Source: Chlorella sorokiniana | Lineage: Eukaryota; Chlorophyta; Trebouxiophyceae; Chlorellales; Chlorellaceae | Assembly (NCBI GenBank): GCA_025917655.1 | Contig: CP084619.1 | Span: 186,001-250,000, forward strand | Length of the DNA: 64,000 bases | Direction: 5' to 3' | In this document: piece by piece, positions 1 to 8,403 of the stretch | Numbering within the stretch: position 1 is the stretch's first letter | Layout: every line of letters starts with the position of its first letter | Made by a program: the position numbers and the translations under genes | Notes under the pieces: model-generated | What the model was told of the DNA's origin: nothing | Seen by the model: only the letters and a program-made list of their open reading frames with translations | Database searches by the model: none

Positions 1-435
1 ACGCAGGGAAATATGATTTGCAGCTGCTGTGCATGCCAGATTCCTGGGTGGGCTGCGACCGCGCGGTGCCCATCAAGCTGCGGGTGGAACCGCGCACGCG
101 GGCAGACCGCGAGGGCCGCGGCCGTCGCGCCGGCCTGCAGCGCAGCGAGGAATCAGAGGCTCTGATGCAGGGTGGCACTGTAGGTGGGTGCTCGCTGGAG
201 TGGGAGCCAGTCTCACGGTTTGGCCTCATGGGCACCTCCTGCTGCCCTTGAGGCACGGCCGATCATCCACACTGCGTGCACTGCTGCAGGCGGGTCAGAA
301 TTGGACTCGGATGCGGGGCAGTCTGGTGAGGAGGAGGAGGAGGAGGCGTATGACTCGGATGAGTATGGCACGGAGGAGTCGGGGTCGGAGGATGAGGAAG
401 GAACCGCCTCGGAGGAGTTGGAGGAGGACGAGTGA
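1..435 (+). CDS. SEC63: SEC63/ERdj2 C-terminus (partial, 5' end outside window)
   Basis: This is the last part of the ER translocon component Sec63, the J-domain membrane protein that recruits BiP to the Sec61 channel. Exons read 1-183 and 290-435 with a GT-AG intron between them (phase 1). The first exon carries a Sec63-domain end (PDSWVGCDRAVPIKLRV) followed by RTRADREGR. This closely resembles the end of plant ERdj2 proteins, which also have an RTRAG-type segment. The last exon is almost entirely acidic (Asp/Glu/Ser), as in Sec63 proteins. The related Sec63 domain at the end of the helicase Brr2 is the main alternative, but Brr2 lacks a long acidic tail. The J domain and membrane segments lie upstream of base 1. 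Confidence 0.75.
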
Positions 436-685
436 ATGGGCAGTGCACCGTGCAGGCAGGCGACCTGGCACGTTGCGCTGGTGGAGGCGCCAGCTTCCCC
501 CACTGGCAGCCTTGCCCTGTTGTGTCAGTGCAGCTCGGCTGTTGGGTGGTGGGAGCAATACATATAGGTAAACAGGGAGAGTGCAGGAGAGTTAGATATC
601 TTGACGCACGTGAACAGGGAGAGCGCAGGAGTTGACAGGGGAGCAAAGCAAGGTGAACAGCTAGTTCAAGGTCACGTCAAGCTTC

Positions 686-1000
686 TTAACTTTTGAACTC
701 CTGCTGCAAGTCAAAACTATGTCAGGACACTCCTTCTCCGATGAATCCCACGAGCACAGGCCGATGCAGAGGGAAATACTTGAGGGAACGGCAGCCGCTG
801 GCTGGTTGATAGATTGGCAAGCGCCACTGCAGCCCCTTGATGAATGCTACCCGGTCCAGGAGCTGGACATCGCGAAAGCGAGCAAAAACAGGCAGGTTTT
901 CTTTCCTCAGCGGATGTACTACATCAACAAGTTCGTACCCGCCCATAACTGTGAGCGAGTTAAGACTGCTCCGCTCCCTTAATGATTGATGCCTCCGCAT
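686..1000 (-). pseudogene. Inverted, truncated GT29-like copy
   Basis: On the minus strand an open frame (1000 to 722) ends in a segment closely resembling the C-terminal motif of the GT29-like gene at 1002-1850: PASG, then YFPLHRPVLVGFIGEG, against PSTG and YFPLYALVLVGFSGEG. After one stop codon the same frame continues with HSFDLQQEF down to 686, matching HDFEFEEKYY of the intact gene. Only the C-terminal third is present, and its 5' side abuts the start of the intact gene. I infer a partial inverted duplicate that is broken, or a divergent gene whose other exons I cannot see. The region 436-685 holds nothing else I can support. Confidence 0.45.
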
Positions 1001-1001
1001 A

Positions 1002-1850
1002 ATGGTACCAGTTCCAACTGGTGTTTCGCGCTCCTTGCAATGCCGTCACCCGGGCAAAGTAGTTGTGTTTGTGCTCTTCACAGCGCTTGTCCTGGCCTTT
1101 CGACACTCAGTGATTATCTACCATGGCGACTTTGGACAGTTGTATTGGTTTGCCCGGCCGCTGCCGGCACACGGCAGGGTCAGCAACCGCCCCCACGTCT
1201 ACCTCCTGGCCAACAACGCGGCCGCCAGCACCAAATGGCAGCAGATTGAAGTGGGAAAGGATGATATTCTGGTGGGTACTGGATGGAGTGAAGAAGCAGG
1301 AATCCCTCATCCATGTTGTTTTGAAATCGCATGGTGGCGTTTGCCAACTGCTGCTGCTCTGCCACCTACGTTGTGCCCACAGGTGATGTTCAACACGGCT
1401 GTACCGATCCCCTACTTTGAGGCAGTGCCCATGGAGCAGAAGCTCCTCATGCAACGTGGGTTGAACAACACTTTCATCCACGCTGAAGCCCAGATATCCA
1501 ACTTTTCCCAATCATTTGATCGTATTGTTTTCATTGAAACCAACTTCACCAACTACCTGGAGGTTGGCAGCGGGCGTAAGAATATGCGAGCTGTGGGGCA
1601 CTACGTGGTGCTGGAGCGATACTCTCGGTTCATGCAGGAACAGATTTACGCATTGTACCCTGCATATGACAGAAAGACAGGGAAACGAAAAATATGGCCC
1701 AGCACTGGTTTTATAGCCGTCAAGTACTGCCAGCACTACTTTCCTCTGTACGCCCTCGTTCTCGTTGGGTTTTCTGGTGAGGGCCTTCCAGCACATGACT
1801 TTGAGTTTGAAGAAAAGTACTACAACGAAACGTCTGTGCAGCGCTTGTAA
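1002..1850 (+). CDS. GT29 (sialyltransferase)-like type II membrane protein
   Basis: Exons are 1002-1271 and 1383-1850, giving about 245 residues. The 111-bp intron is a multiple of three without stops, so the reading frame also runs straight through; GT-AG borders and the family-like join DDILVMFN argue that it is spliced. Residues about 18-36 form a signal anchor with a short cytoplasmic tail, the usual Golgi glycosyltransferase layout. The motif PSTGFIAVKYC followed by LVLVGF resembles sialyl motif S, and DDILVMFN resembles the end of sialyl motif L. Two N-linked glycosylation sites lie in the middle part. Algae generally lack sialic acid, so substrate and donor are unknown. It starts a block of three putative glycosyltransferases on the same strand. 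Confidence 0.5.
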   Translation: MVPVPTGVSRSLQCRHPGKVVVFVLFTALVLAFRHSVIIYHGDFGQLYWFARPLPAHGRVSNRPHVYLLANNAAASTKWQQIEVGKDDILVGTGWSEEAGIPHPCCFEIAWWRLPTAAALPPTLCPQVMFNTAVPIPYFEAVPMEQKLLMQRGLNNTFIHAEAQISNFSQSFDRIVFIETNFTNYLEVGSGRKNMRAVGHYVVLERYSRFMQEQIYALYPAYDRKTGKRKIWPSTGFIAVKYCQHYFPLYALVLVGFSGEGLPAHDFEFEEKYYNETSVQRL

Positions 1851-2253
1851 ATGTGATTCTAGTGAGTTTGGTTGGGCAAGGGTGTGCCAAAGCAGATTTT
1901 ATACCGCTCCTCAAGCTGGAGATCATTGTATTATGCACTGTCCTGCTGGCTCCTCCTTCTGGCAGTACACCCAAGGTATTGCTGTAATTATCGGAGTCCC
2001 ACTCGGACTGTTGCGATTGATACCACTTCAAAACGAGCACAGCGGCCTTCGTCTTGGCAGAGCGCGTCGGCACTTGTGGCAGCGCTGAAGGCCGTTGAAA
2101 GGTACGCTGTGGTAAACAACTCCTGCCGATGTATCACGGTGTGCACATGCAATTGCGGTCGCTATGCAACTGCTTGACGCGTGCTGCAATTTACTTCAGC
2201 CTCTCTTCACTCTATGCCCCCAAACCGGGGCTATATGATAAAAGTGGGACTGC

Positions 2254-2268
2254 ATATATACATATATA
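2254..2268 (+). promoter_or_regulatory. TATA-like element upstream of the DUF616 gene
   Basis: Two overlapping-style copies of ATATATA lie at 2254-2260 and 2262-2268, about 90-100 bp before the first ATG (2355) of the next gene. Position fits a TATA box with a short 5' leader. Confidence 0.4.
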
Positions 2269-2354
2269 ATCCGGCCCAGCGCAGCAATACCAACCCCTGC
2301 AGGGCGCTTTGGGCGGCAGGCGCTGCATAGAGCTGGTCAGCAGTGCTGCACAAT

Positions 2355-3605
2355 ATGACCCAAAAGGCAGCGCTTGCAGCCCAGCACCTGCTGCACGGTT
2401 GGAGGCGGATTGGCATGGCTCTGTCAACGTTGGCGCTGACATCATTGCTGGGCGTTTACATCTTGTCGCTGAGCGGCCTGACGCTCGCAGGATCACGCGC
2501 CCTTGTCTTTGACGCAAATCGCCCCCAGCCCATCTTCAGCCCAGGCAACATCACTACTTGCCATGTGTCTGGCTACCGGGAGCAGGACGAAGCTGATTGC
2601 TTGGATCCATATGGCCACCCTTTTTCAGGGTGCCTCAGCGCAGCTTACGAGGCTGACACACTCCTCAAGGTGAAGAGTGAGGCGCAGGTCAGCGACTTGC
2701 GGTGCGGGTTCTTGGACAGCAGGTCAAGAACGTGGTTGAAGGCGCTCCATACCAGATTTTCTCATTGCCAGTACGTCTTGTTCACCGTTGCCTTCTCCTA
2801 TGGTTTGATAAAGCCCACCGATGCTGTGGTGGGCCTGCAGCCTGGCTTTTGCTTTGTGGCGATCCTTGACACCTCCACATTTAGCGCCCTTCAAAACATA
2901 ACAGGGCTGGCTGCGCCCGAGCAAGACCGGCGCTATGCCCGCTGGCGCTGGGTGGTCACAAACCCTGCTCTATTTTCCACCACCACAGCTCGCAGCTCCC
3001 ACATGCTGAAGGCCTTGGCTCCCAGGCTGTTTCCCTCCAGCGAAGTCACCATCTATGTTGATATCAAAGTGCCGATCCCCACCGATCCCCTTTCCCTTGT
3101 GCGCGCTGTGAAAGGCAGCGCTTCCCCTGTTGCCGTCGTTACTGTGGTGCACACCGTCAAGAACCGCTCCGTCTTCACAGAGTTCATCGAGACTCTCCAC
3201 CATCTTGCCAACCGCCGCTTCAACCATGTCCCTTCGAGCGGTCCCTTGACGACCCAGGAGGCGGCTTACAAGTCCGGCATCCGTGGCCGTGATTTTGCTG
3301 ACATCCTTCGCCAATATCAGCATTTTCAAGAGGTTGGCTTTCCCATGTTTGGCACTGGCATGCTTGATTCATGTTTCCTGGTGTGGAACCACCAGAACAC
3401 CTGCACCACTGCACTAGGGTGCCTCTGGCACAACGAGATTGCCTATTACAGCATGCGCGAGCAGCTGAATTTTCATTTTGTTGCCCAGAGTTTGGGCCTG
3501 ATGCATCAGGTGTTCCACACCGACATAAACGGCAAAAACTTTACGGCTGGAACATTTCCACCTGTCGGCCAGCTTCAATACGATGCAGGTTTTGGTTCCA
3601 TATGA
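2355..3605 (+). CDS. DUF616 / TOD1-MUCI70-type glycosyltransferase-like protein
   Basis: Single exon, 416 residues. The first true ATG is 2355. Residues about 20-45 form a type II signal anchor. The C-terminal half fits the DUF616 family (PF04765; plant TOD1 and MUCI70): ARWRWVVTNPALF, a long K-rich helix, then TIYVDIKVPIPTDP (the usual I-W-I-D-G/K-like strand), a segment around VVTVVHTVKNRSVFTEFIE, and near the end LGCLWHNEIAYYSMREQLNF, matching the family's W-x-N-E and R-D-Q-L-S-F block. Here the Asp of RDQLSF is Glu. Members act in the Golgi on pectin or related glycans in plants, but the activity in algae is not known. It lies between two other putative glycosyltransferase genes. Confidence 0.7.
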   Translation: MTQKAALAAQHLLHGWRRIGMALSTLALTSLLGVYILSLSGLTLAGSRALVFDANRPQPIFSPGNITTCHVSGYREQDEADCLDPYGHPFSGCLSAAYEADTLLKVKSEAQVSDLRCGFLDSRSRTWLKALHTRFSHCQYVLFTVAFSYGLIKPTDAVVGLQPGFCFVAILDTSTFSALQNITGLAAPEQDRRYARWRWVVTNPALFSTTTARSSHMLKALAPRLFPSSEVTIYVDIKVPIPTDPLSLVRAVKGSASPVAVVTVVHTVKNRSVFTEFIETLHHLANRRFNHVPSSGPLTTQEAAYKSGIRGRDFADILRQYQHFQEVGFPMFGTGMLDSCFLVWNHQNTCTTALGCLWHNEIAYYSMREQLNFHFVAQSLGLMHQVFHTDINGKNFTAGTFPPVGQLQYDAGFGSI

Positions 3606-4030
3606 ATTGTAGGTTGGCTTGCAATTTCATCTAGTTATTTTAGATGCTATCCCTGACCATTGCCACCCCATGAGCCTGTATCTTGTCCTCGCAAAGCCAC
3701 AATCAATTGACCAAGGTTGTCCCGCCCTGAGCAAACACTGCAAAAATTCCGACCTGCAGCTCCAGGTTCTTGAATCAAGCTGACAACAAGCTATCTGCAG
3801 AGGTGGCCAATGGCCAGACATCATCATATTTGTGCTGAAGTTGTGTATGCGAAGGCTCAAGTATTCTATACACACAGTGGAACGACCCCATTGGCCATTC
3901 AGTGAGAATAACTGTTCAAAGAGGGCTGTTTCATGGCTCAACGATCAATGTGAGAGGGCGGGCGCGATACAAGCACCTGCCAACTCAATGGGTAAACCGC
4001 CTTGTACTGCAACCACACAAACGCCCTGGG
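3606..4030 (+). other. Intergenic region
   Basis: No supportable gene. It holds the 3' flank of the DUF616 gene and the promoter of the next gene. Confidence 0.5.
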
Positions 4031-4037
4031 ATATATA
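4031..4037 (+). promoter_or_regulatory. TATA box of the GT77-like gene
   Basis: ATATATA at 4031-4037 sits 40 bp upstream of the ATG at 4077. This favours 4077 as the start over the longer frame that opens at 4002, because the longer start would precede the probable transcription start. Confidence 0.5.
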
Positions 4038-4076
4038 GGACTTGCCACACCCTGCTCATGCGCAGTCGGGGTCACA

Positions 4077-5320
4077 ATGCGCACTAAATGGGCAGTCCCC
4101 CAGGGTTTACTTCTTGTTGCTGCCTTTCTCGCTGGCAATATAAGCCGTGGGCTGCTCCCACGCAACAGCACCGCTTTGCAAGGCCGGGGCGGCAGATCAG
4201 CAGCGCTTTGGGATGCCTCCGGCGGTGCTGCAGACGCTTTGACTCAACCCCAGGGCGGCGCTGAGCTTGCTGAGCTGCTGGCAGCTGTGTCAATAGACAA
4301 CACGGTGGTGACTACACTGGCGTCAAACAGCAGCATATTTGCCAACGACCAGACGTCGACGGGCCTGTTTCCTCTCTGGTTGAAGAGCATACGCAAGGCA
4401 GGCGTGTCCAACGTGGTGGTGGCTGCATACGACCTGCCATCGCTGGCTTGGCTGCGCACCCACCGCGTGCCGGCCGTGCTGCGCAGCGTGGACCGCTGCA
4501 ATGCCTCCTGGTGGGTCGCCTGTGCCAAGTTCGACCTGCTGAAGGACATCACCCAGCTGGGCTTCAACGTCCTGTTCCTTGACTCGGACCTGCTCGTGTT
4601 CAAGAACCCGCTGCGGCACCTGGTGGGCGACTCCGACTTTGAGGCAACCACCGAAGGCTTTGGGGCGCATGACGGCAGCGACCCCGCCCCAGGGCCCCAC
4701 GGCGACTACAAACTCCTGCACTTCCGCGGCTGGCCGCCCATGCACTTCTACCGCCTGCCGCAGGTGGGGGCGGTCTGGGGCCTGATTGAGTTTGCCATGG
4801 ATGCATTGGCTGTGGTAAACTGCAGCCACAACCAAACGGGTGCAAGCCGTGTCGCTCACGCCGATCTTAGCTGTCCCTGCCGCAGATAAACTTTGGCGTG
4901 GTCTGGGCTCGGGGCACGCCCCGTGTGGCTGCCACCCTGGCCCACATGGCCGCTGTGCAGCGTGCCGGCGACGTATGGGACCAGCACTTGTTCAGCCGGC
5001 TGCTGCTGTTCCCCCGGGGCAGCGGCAGCGAGTGGAATGGCCGCCATTCTGTCCGGCTGATGGACCCCACGCTGTTTCCAACCTCTTGCCAAACCATGTT
5101 CCACTTCTCGGCAGCCCAGCTGGCAACGATTGACCCTGTCCTTGTCCATTTTGCATGTACTAGAGGTGATCGGCGACCCATTATCAGTGCTGTATGGCAG
5201 CAATTTGTTGCAGGGCACAAGGATCACATCCTGAAGACCGTCAACTGCGGCAGCCATGCCGGCAATTCTACGCTCACCTGCCGCCCCTCAGAAAACATTC
5301 TTGTAAAGGAGGAGCATTAG
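4077..5320 (+). CDS. Nucleotide-diphospho-sugar transferase (PF03407, GT77-like)
   Basis: Exons are 4077-4763 and 4886-5320, phase 0, giving about 373 residues. Residues about 8-25 are a signal anchor. The catalytic core shows NVLFLDSDLLVFKNPL, which carries the DxD metal-nucleotide motif of PF03407 enzymes such as plant RRA arabinosyltransferases and RGXT xylosyltransferases. The second exon opens with INFGVVWARGTP, the usual N-F-G segment of the family. It then continues with a WDQHLFSRLL block and a histidine-containing segment. Several N-glycosylation sites are present. It is expected to work in the Golgi lumen on cell-wall or glycoprotein sugars; donor and acceptor cannot be read from sequence. 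It is the third glycosyltransferase-like gene in tandem on this strand. Confidence 0.75.
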
Positions 5321-5560
5321 ATGAGCTATCAAATTGGAGCCAATCCAAATGTGCAGAGGAAGAGCATGCCGAATTTCTGCCTGCACGACTTCGGCTTTCT
5401 GCATCACGCTGTCGGCGCACGCATGCGGCCAACCATTAAAGTCGTCCTTATTTGGCTTGGCGTGCTTCTTTTGTCGCTGCATAGTATCGTGGACTGCTTT
5501 TGAGTTGGGTTTCTGCAGGAGCTCTTGGTCTCCATAACAAAACAACAGGCCCGGACGAGT

Positions 5561-6820
5561 ATGGCGCTGGCCCGAGCTGCCGCCTCTGCAGAGTCCTCCC
5601 TCGCTTTTGTTCTTGCAAAACGGGGGCTACCGACAGCCTTCGAGCCGTGCAGGTTGTCATCTTTGTCGGAACCCTTGCTTTTGTTCACCTTTTCGGGCTG
5701 GCCCTGGTTCCGTTCAGCCGCTCAGCACCTAATCTGCGTTGCAGCGTTGCAGCGGCGAGGTGGAGCGAGCGTTCGCTTTGACCGCCGTTGCCGTCTGCTT
5801 TGCGCAGGCAGTATGGCGCCAAGGTGCCAGAGTATTGGGGCCGCGACTCGCCCTACCACGGCGGCACTGATTTTCTGGGGACGCCCGCCAACCACATGGA
5901 GGCAAGCAGCGCCCTTGGCCCTGCCCCTGCCTCGACAATGCCACGAACCGGGCCTGCCACCATGGGCCTGCTTTGTCAGGAGAGGAAAGCCAAGCGCTGC
6001 ACTTGCATGCGTCCTGCCCTGCCCTGCAGCTCGTGGCCAAGCGCCCGCTGGCCCCCGACGTGTTTGAGATCGACGGGCGGCAGCCGCACTACAAGTTCCC
6101 CGCCGCCGCCATTTCCTCCATCACCAACCGTGTCACCGGATGCCTGCTGTCAGTGGGTGAGAGGGCGCTTCCGCACCGCGGTGCTGCTCACCATTCTGGC
6201 AACGTGTATGCAGGAAGCCGGGCGTATACGGCGTCTGCACACCCAGTGCTGCATCGCCACCGCCGCTTCTGCAGGATCCGGCGCCGTCGCGTACGTGGCC
6301 CTGACGGGGACGTGGGCACCGCCATCGCAGCCATGAAGGACGCCGCCCCACTGCTGGTGTTCCCTGCCAAGGCCGCCGTGGCTTTCCCGCTGGTGGGCTG
6401 ATCCCTTTGGGGGAGGGGCGGGGGGGGCTTGCACCACGTGACTTTGGATGAGGGCTCGGGACGTAACTGGGGAGGGTGCACCGTGCATGCGCCTCTGCAT
6501 GCGATGTGCACCTCTGGGCGCGGTGGCAGGCGGACCCACCACGCGCATGGCAGGGGAGCAGCCATGCGCACCAACCGAGCTGCACACCGGCACCCCACAA
6601 CCTAGTTTGCGCGCTTCCATCTGCATTTGCTCCCCACCCCGCCCGCCAGATCTACCACTACCTCGGCGGCCTTCGCCACCTCTACTGGGACCACGCCAGC
6701 CACGGCAACCAGGCCGACAAGCGCTCGCCGCTGGAGGTGCCCGCCATGGAGACCTCCTCGCGCCTGCTGCTGGGCGCCAGCACGGCGGCCACGCTGGCGG
6801 CGGCGCTGTACAGCACCTAG
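5561..6820 (+). CDS. SDH3: Succinate dehydrogenase cytochrome b subunit (SDH3/SDHC)
   Basis: Exons are 5561-5652, 5808-5901, 6030-6156, 6275-6392 and 6650-6820, about 200 residues. This is the nuclear-encoded membrane anchor of mitochondrial complex II. The Ala/Arg-rich N-terminus is a presequence. Family marks are KRPLAPDVFEI, SSITNRVTGCLLS (the S-I-x-x-R-x-T-G helix that helps form the quinone site) and HYLGGLRHLYWD, whose R-H-L-x-W-D is the haem/quinone-side signature. Three hydrophobic segments follow the expected order. The second intron starts with GC (5902, GCAAGC). Within exon 4 the frame shifts by one base at a run of four G (6306-6309), between VAYVALTG and DVGTAIAAMKD; the flanking exons match in phase on each side, so one G seems to be missing. 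Confidence 0.85.
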
Positions 6821-6976
6821 ACCCATTGATGCCCCCGCCATGAGACAGCCCCGCATGCGCATGCACTGTCCAGCGTACTCCGCCTTGCTCGCCCAAGAGC
6901 CTCGATGCAGCCTGTTGCGCTGCGATGTGCCGCTGCCGGTGTGCTGCGTGTAACAAGTTACACGATTGCTGCTCCA

Positions 6977-7990
6977 TTAAATAGAAAAAGCGCTCTGCTC
7001 TGCCACCTCCCGCTCTATCCGCTCCGCCTCCTCAAAGTCCATATCCAGCAGCGCCCTGCAATATTGAAACAGGCACCGCGTAACAAGCAATTGATGCTGG
7101 CTGTCCTGTTCACCAGGCGTCAACTTGTTAGGGCCCAGTAACCACAATGCCGGCAAGCCCCCTCGCCCCCCTCCCTCGCCTGAGCTGCAGCAGTGTGCCA
7201 AAGTCGGCAGGCACCTCCGCCTGCTCCAGGTGCAGGCGGTAGAGCGCCGCCAGCTCAGCCTTGGAGTGTTGCGTGTTGAGCAGCGGAGCGCGGCACATGC
7301 TGTTTTGATGCAGCGCACGCCGCACCTCCACATGTGCGCTGCGGGCGGGGAGGAAACAGGGTGCCGGCGTGTGCATGAGTTGTCGAACCCAGCACACGCA
7401 AGCCGCGTGCCAGGCGGTTCCATGCTGGAGGGGTTGCAGGGCTTGGCTGAAGATTCCAGGCGCCGTGCACGATACGCAGTACCTGCCTGCCGACACTGTG
7501 GAGGGGCATGCAGATGCTGTCCAACTCACCGCGCGGGAGCTGGTGTTGAGGAAGCCGATGGCGCGGTGGATGGCAGTGGCCTGCCGCGTGCGCGCAAGCG
7601 CCATGCGGAACTCGGGGTCCAGCTCGGCAGCCGCAGCGCTCTGCGCAGCGGGAACAGTGCAGCGCAAAGGACCAGTGGTGCGCAATGGCAAAGTGTACCC
7701 GCTGCCAATTGACACGATGTTCATGCCATAGAAACAGAGCGTGCTGCATCGGCAGCAGCTGCTTTGCGCACCTGGGCAGGCCGCACAAGCCCGATCATGC
7801 CGCTGTACTCTTGTGCAGCGGCTGCCGCACTTGCTTTGCTGCGGGATCGCTGCCACGCTGCTGCCGCCGCTGCTGCTGCCGCTGCTGCTGCCGCGAGCGC
7901 CACTGCAGGAGCAAGCGGCCTGCACCAAGGAGCCACGGTTGTCAGCCTCGCAAGCGCAGGCAGCGCCAGCGCCGACGTAAGTGCTGGCAC
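6977..7990 (-). CDS. Uncharacterised small protein, probably organelle-targeted
   Basis: I do not recognise this gene. Four exons fit in phase: 7772-7990, 7530-7640, 7180-7325 and 6977-7055. The third intron would start with GC (7179). The first exon has no in-frame ATG upstream of the short MIGLVRPAQ, yet its frame from 7990 reads like a transit peptide: hydrophobic/basic start, then a run of alanines encoded by GCN repeats. The initiator is therefore unresolved (an upstream exon or a non-ATG start). The mature part, about 110 residues, is helical and charged. It contains EFRMALARTRQATAIHRAIG, NSMCRAPLLN, and an end reading FEEAERIEREVAEQSAFSI. It could be a helical mitochondrial or plastid accessory protein; no function is assigned. 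Confidence 0.45.
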
Positions 7991-8403
7991 ACTTCAGCTA
8001 TCGCTGCTACCGCTTTGCCAGGACGCACAAGGGCAACAGTCTCAATAAACACTGCACAGTACACCAAGCAGAAGGCTGCCGAGCGCACCGAGAGGGCGAC
8101 GGGTCTGCTGCCTTCGAGGTGGGGGCACGGATTGGCGCGCTCCTGTTGCACACACACATGTTCCTCTCCGACGCCTGTCTGGTGCTGCCTGCGACACAAA
8201 GAAAGACCCGCTGCAGCCCCTGCGCAGAGTCAGCGCTGCGTTCATTGTGACAAGCACGTGATGACTCGTGAATAAAATCATGGATCCATGCGAAGACGTG
8301 CATTGGTCTTTGGTGCGTGTACAGCTTGATGGGGGTCTGTACTGCCGAAAGTCCAAGACTACATGGAGCATTCACACAACAGATTATTGGACGGGCAGCA
8401 AGT
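7991..8403. other. Intergenic region (divergent promoter)
   Basis: Shared upstream region of the small minus-strand gene and threonyl-tRNA synthetase. I see no gene in it. Confidence 0.4.

Noticed and set aside
5788-6336. Long frame running through SDH3 exon 2 and following intron
   Set aside because: Only short parts match the SDH3 family; the rest is intronic and the exons alternate frames.
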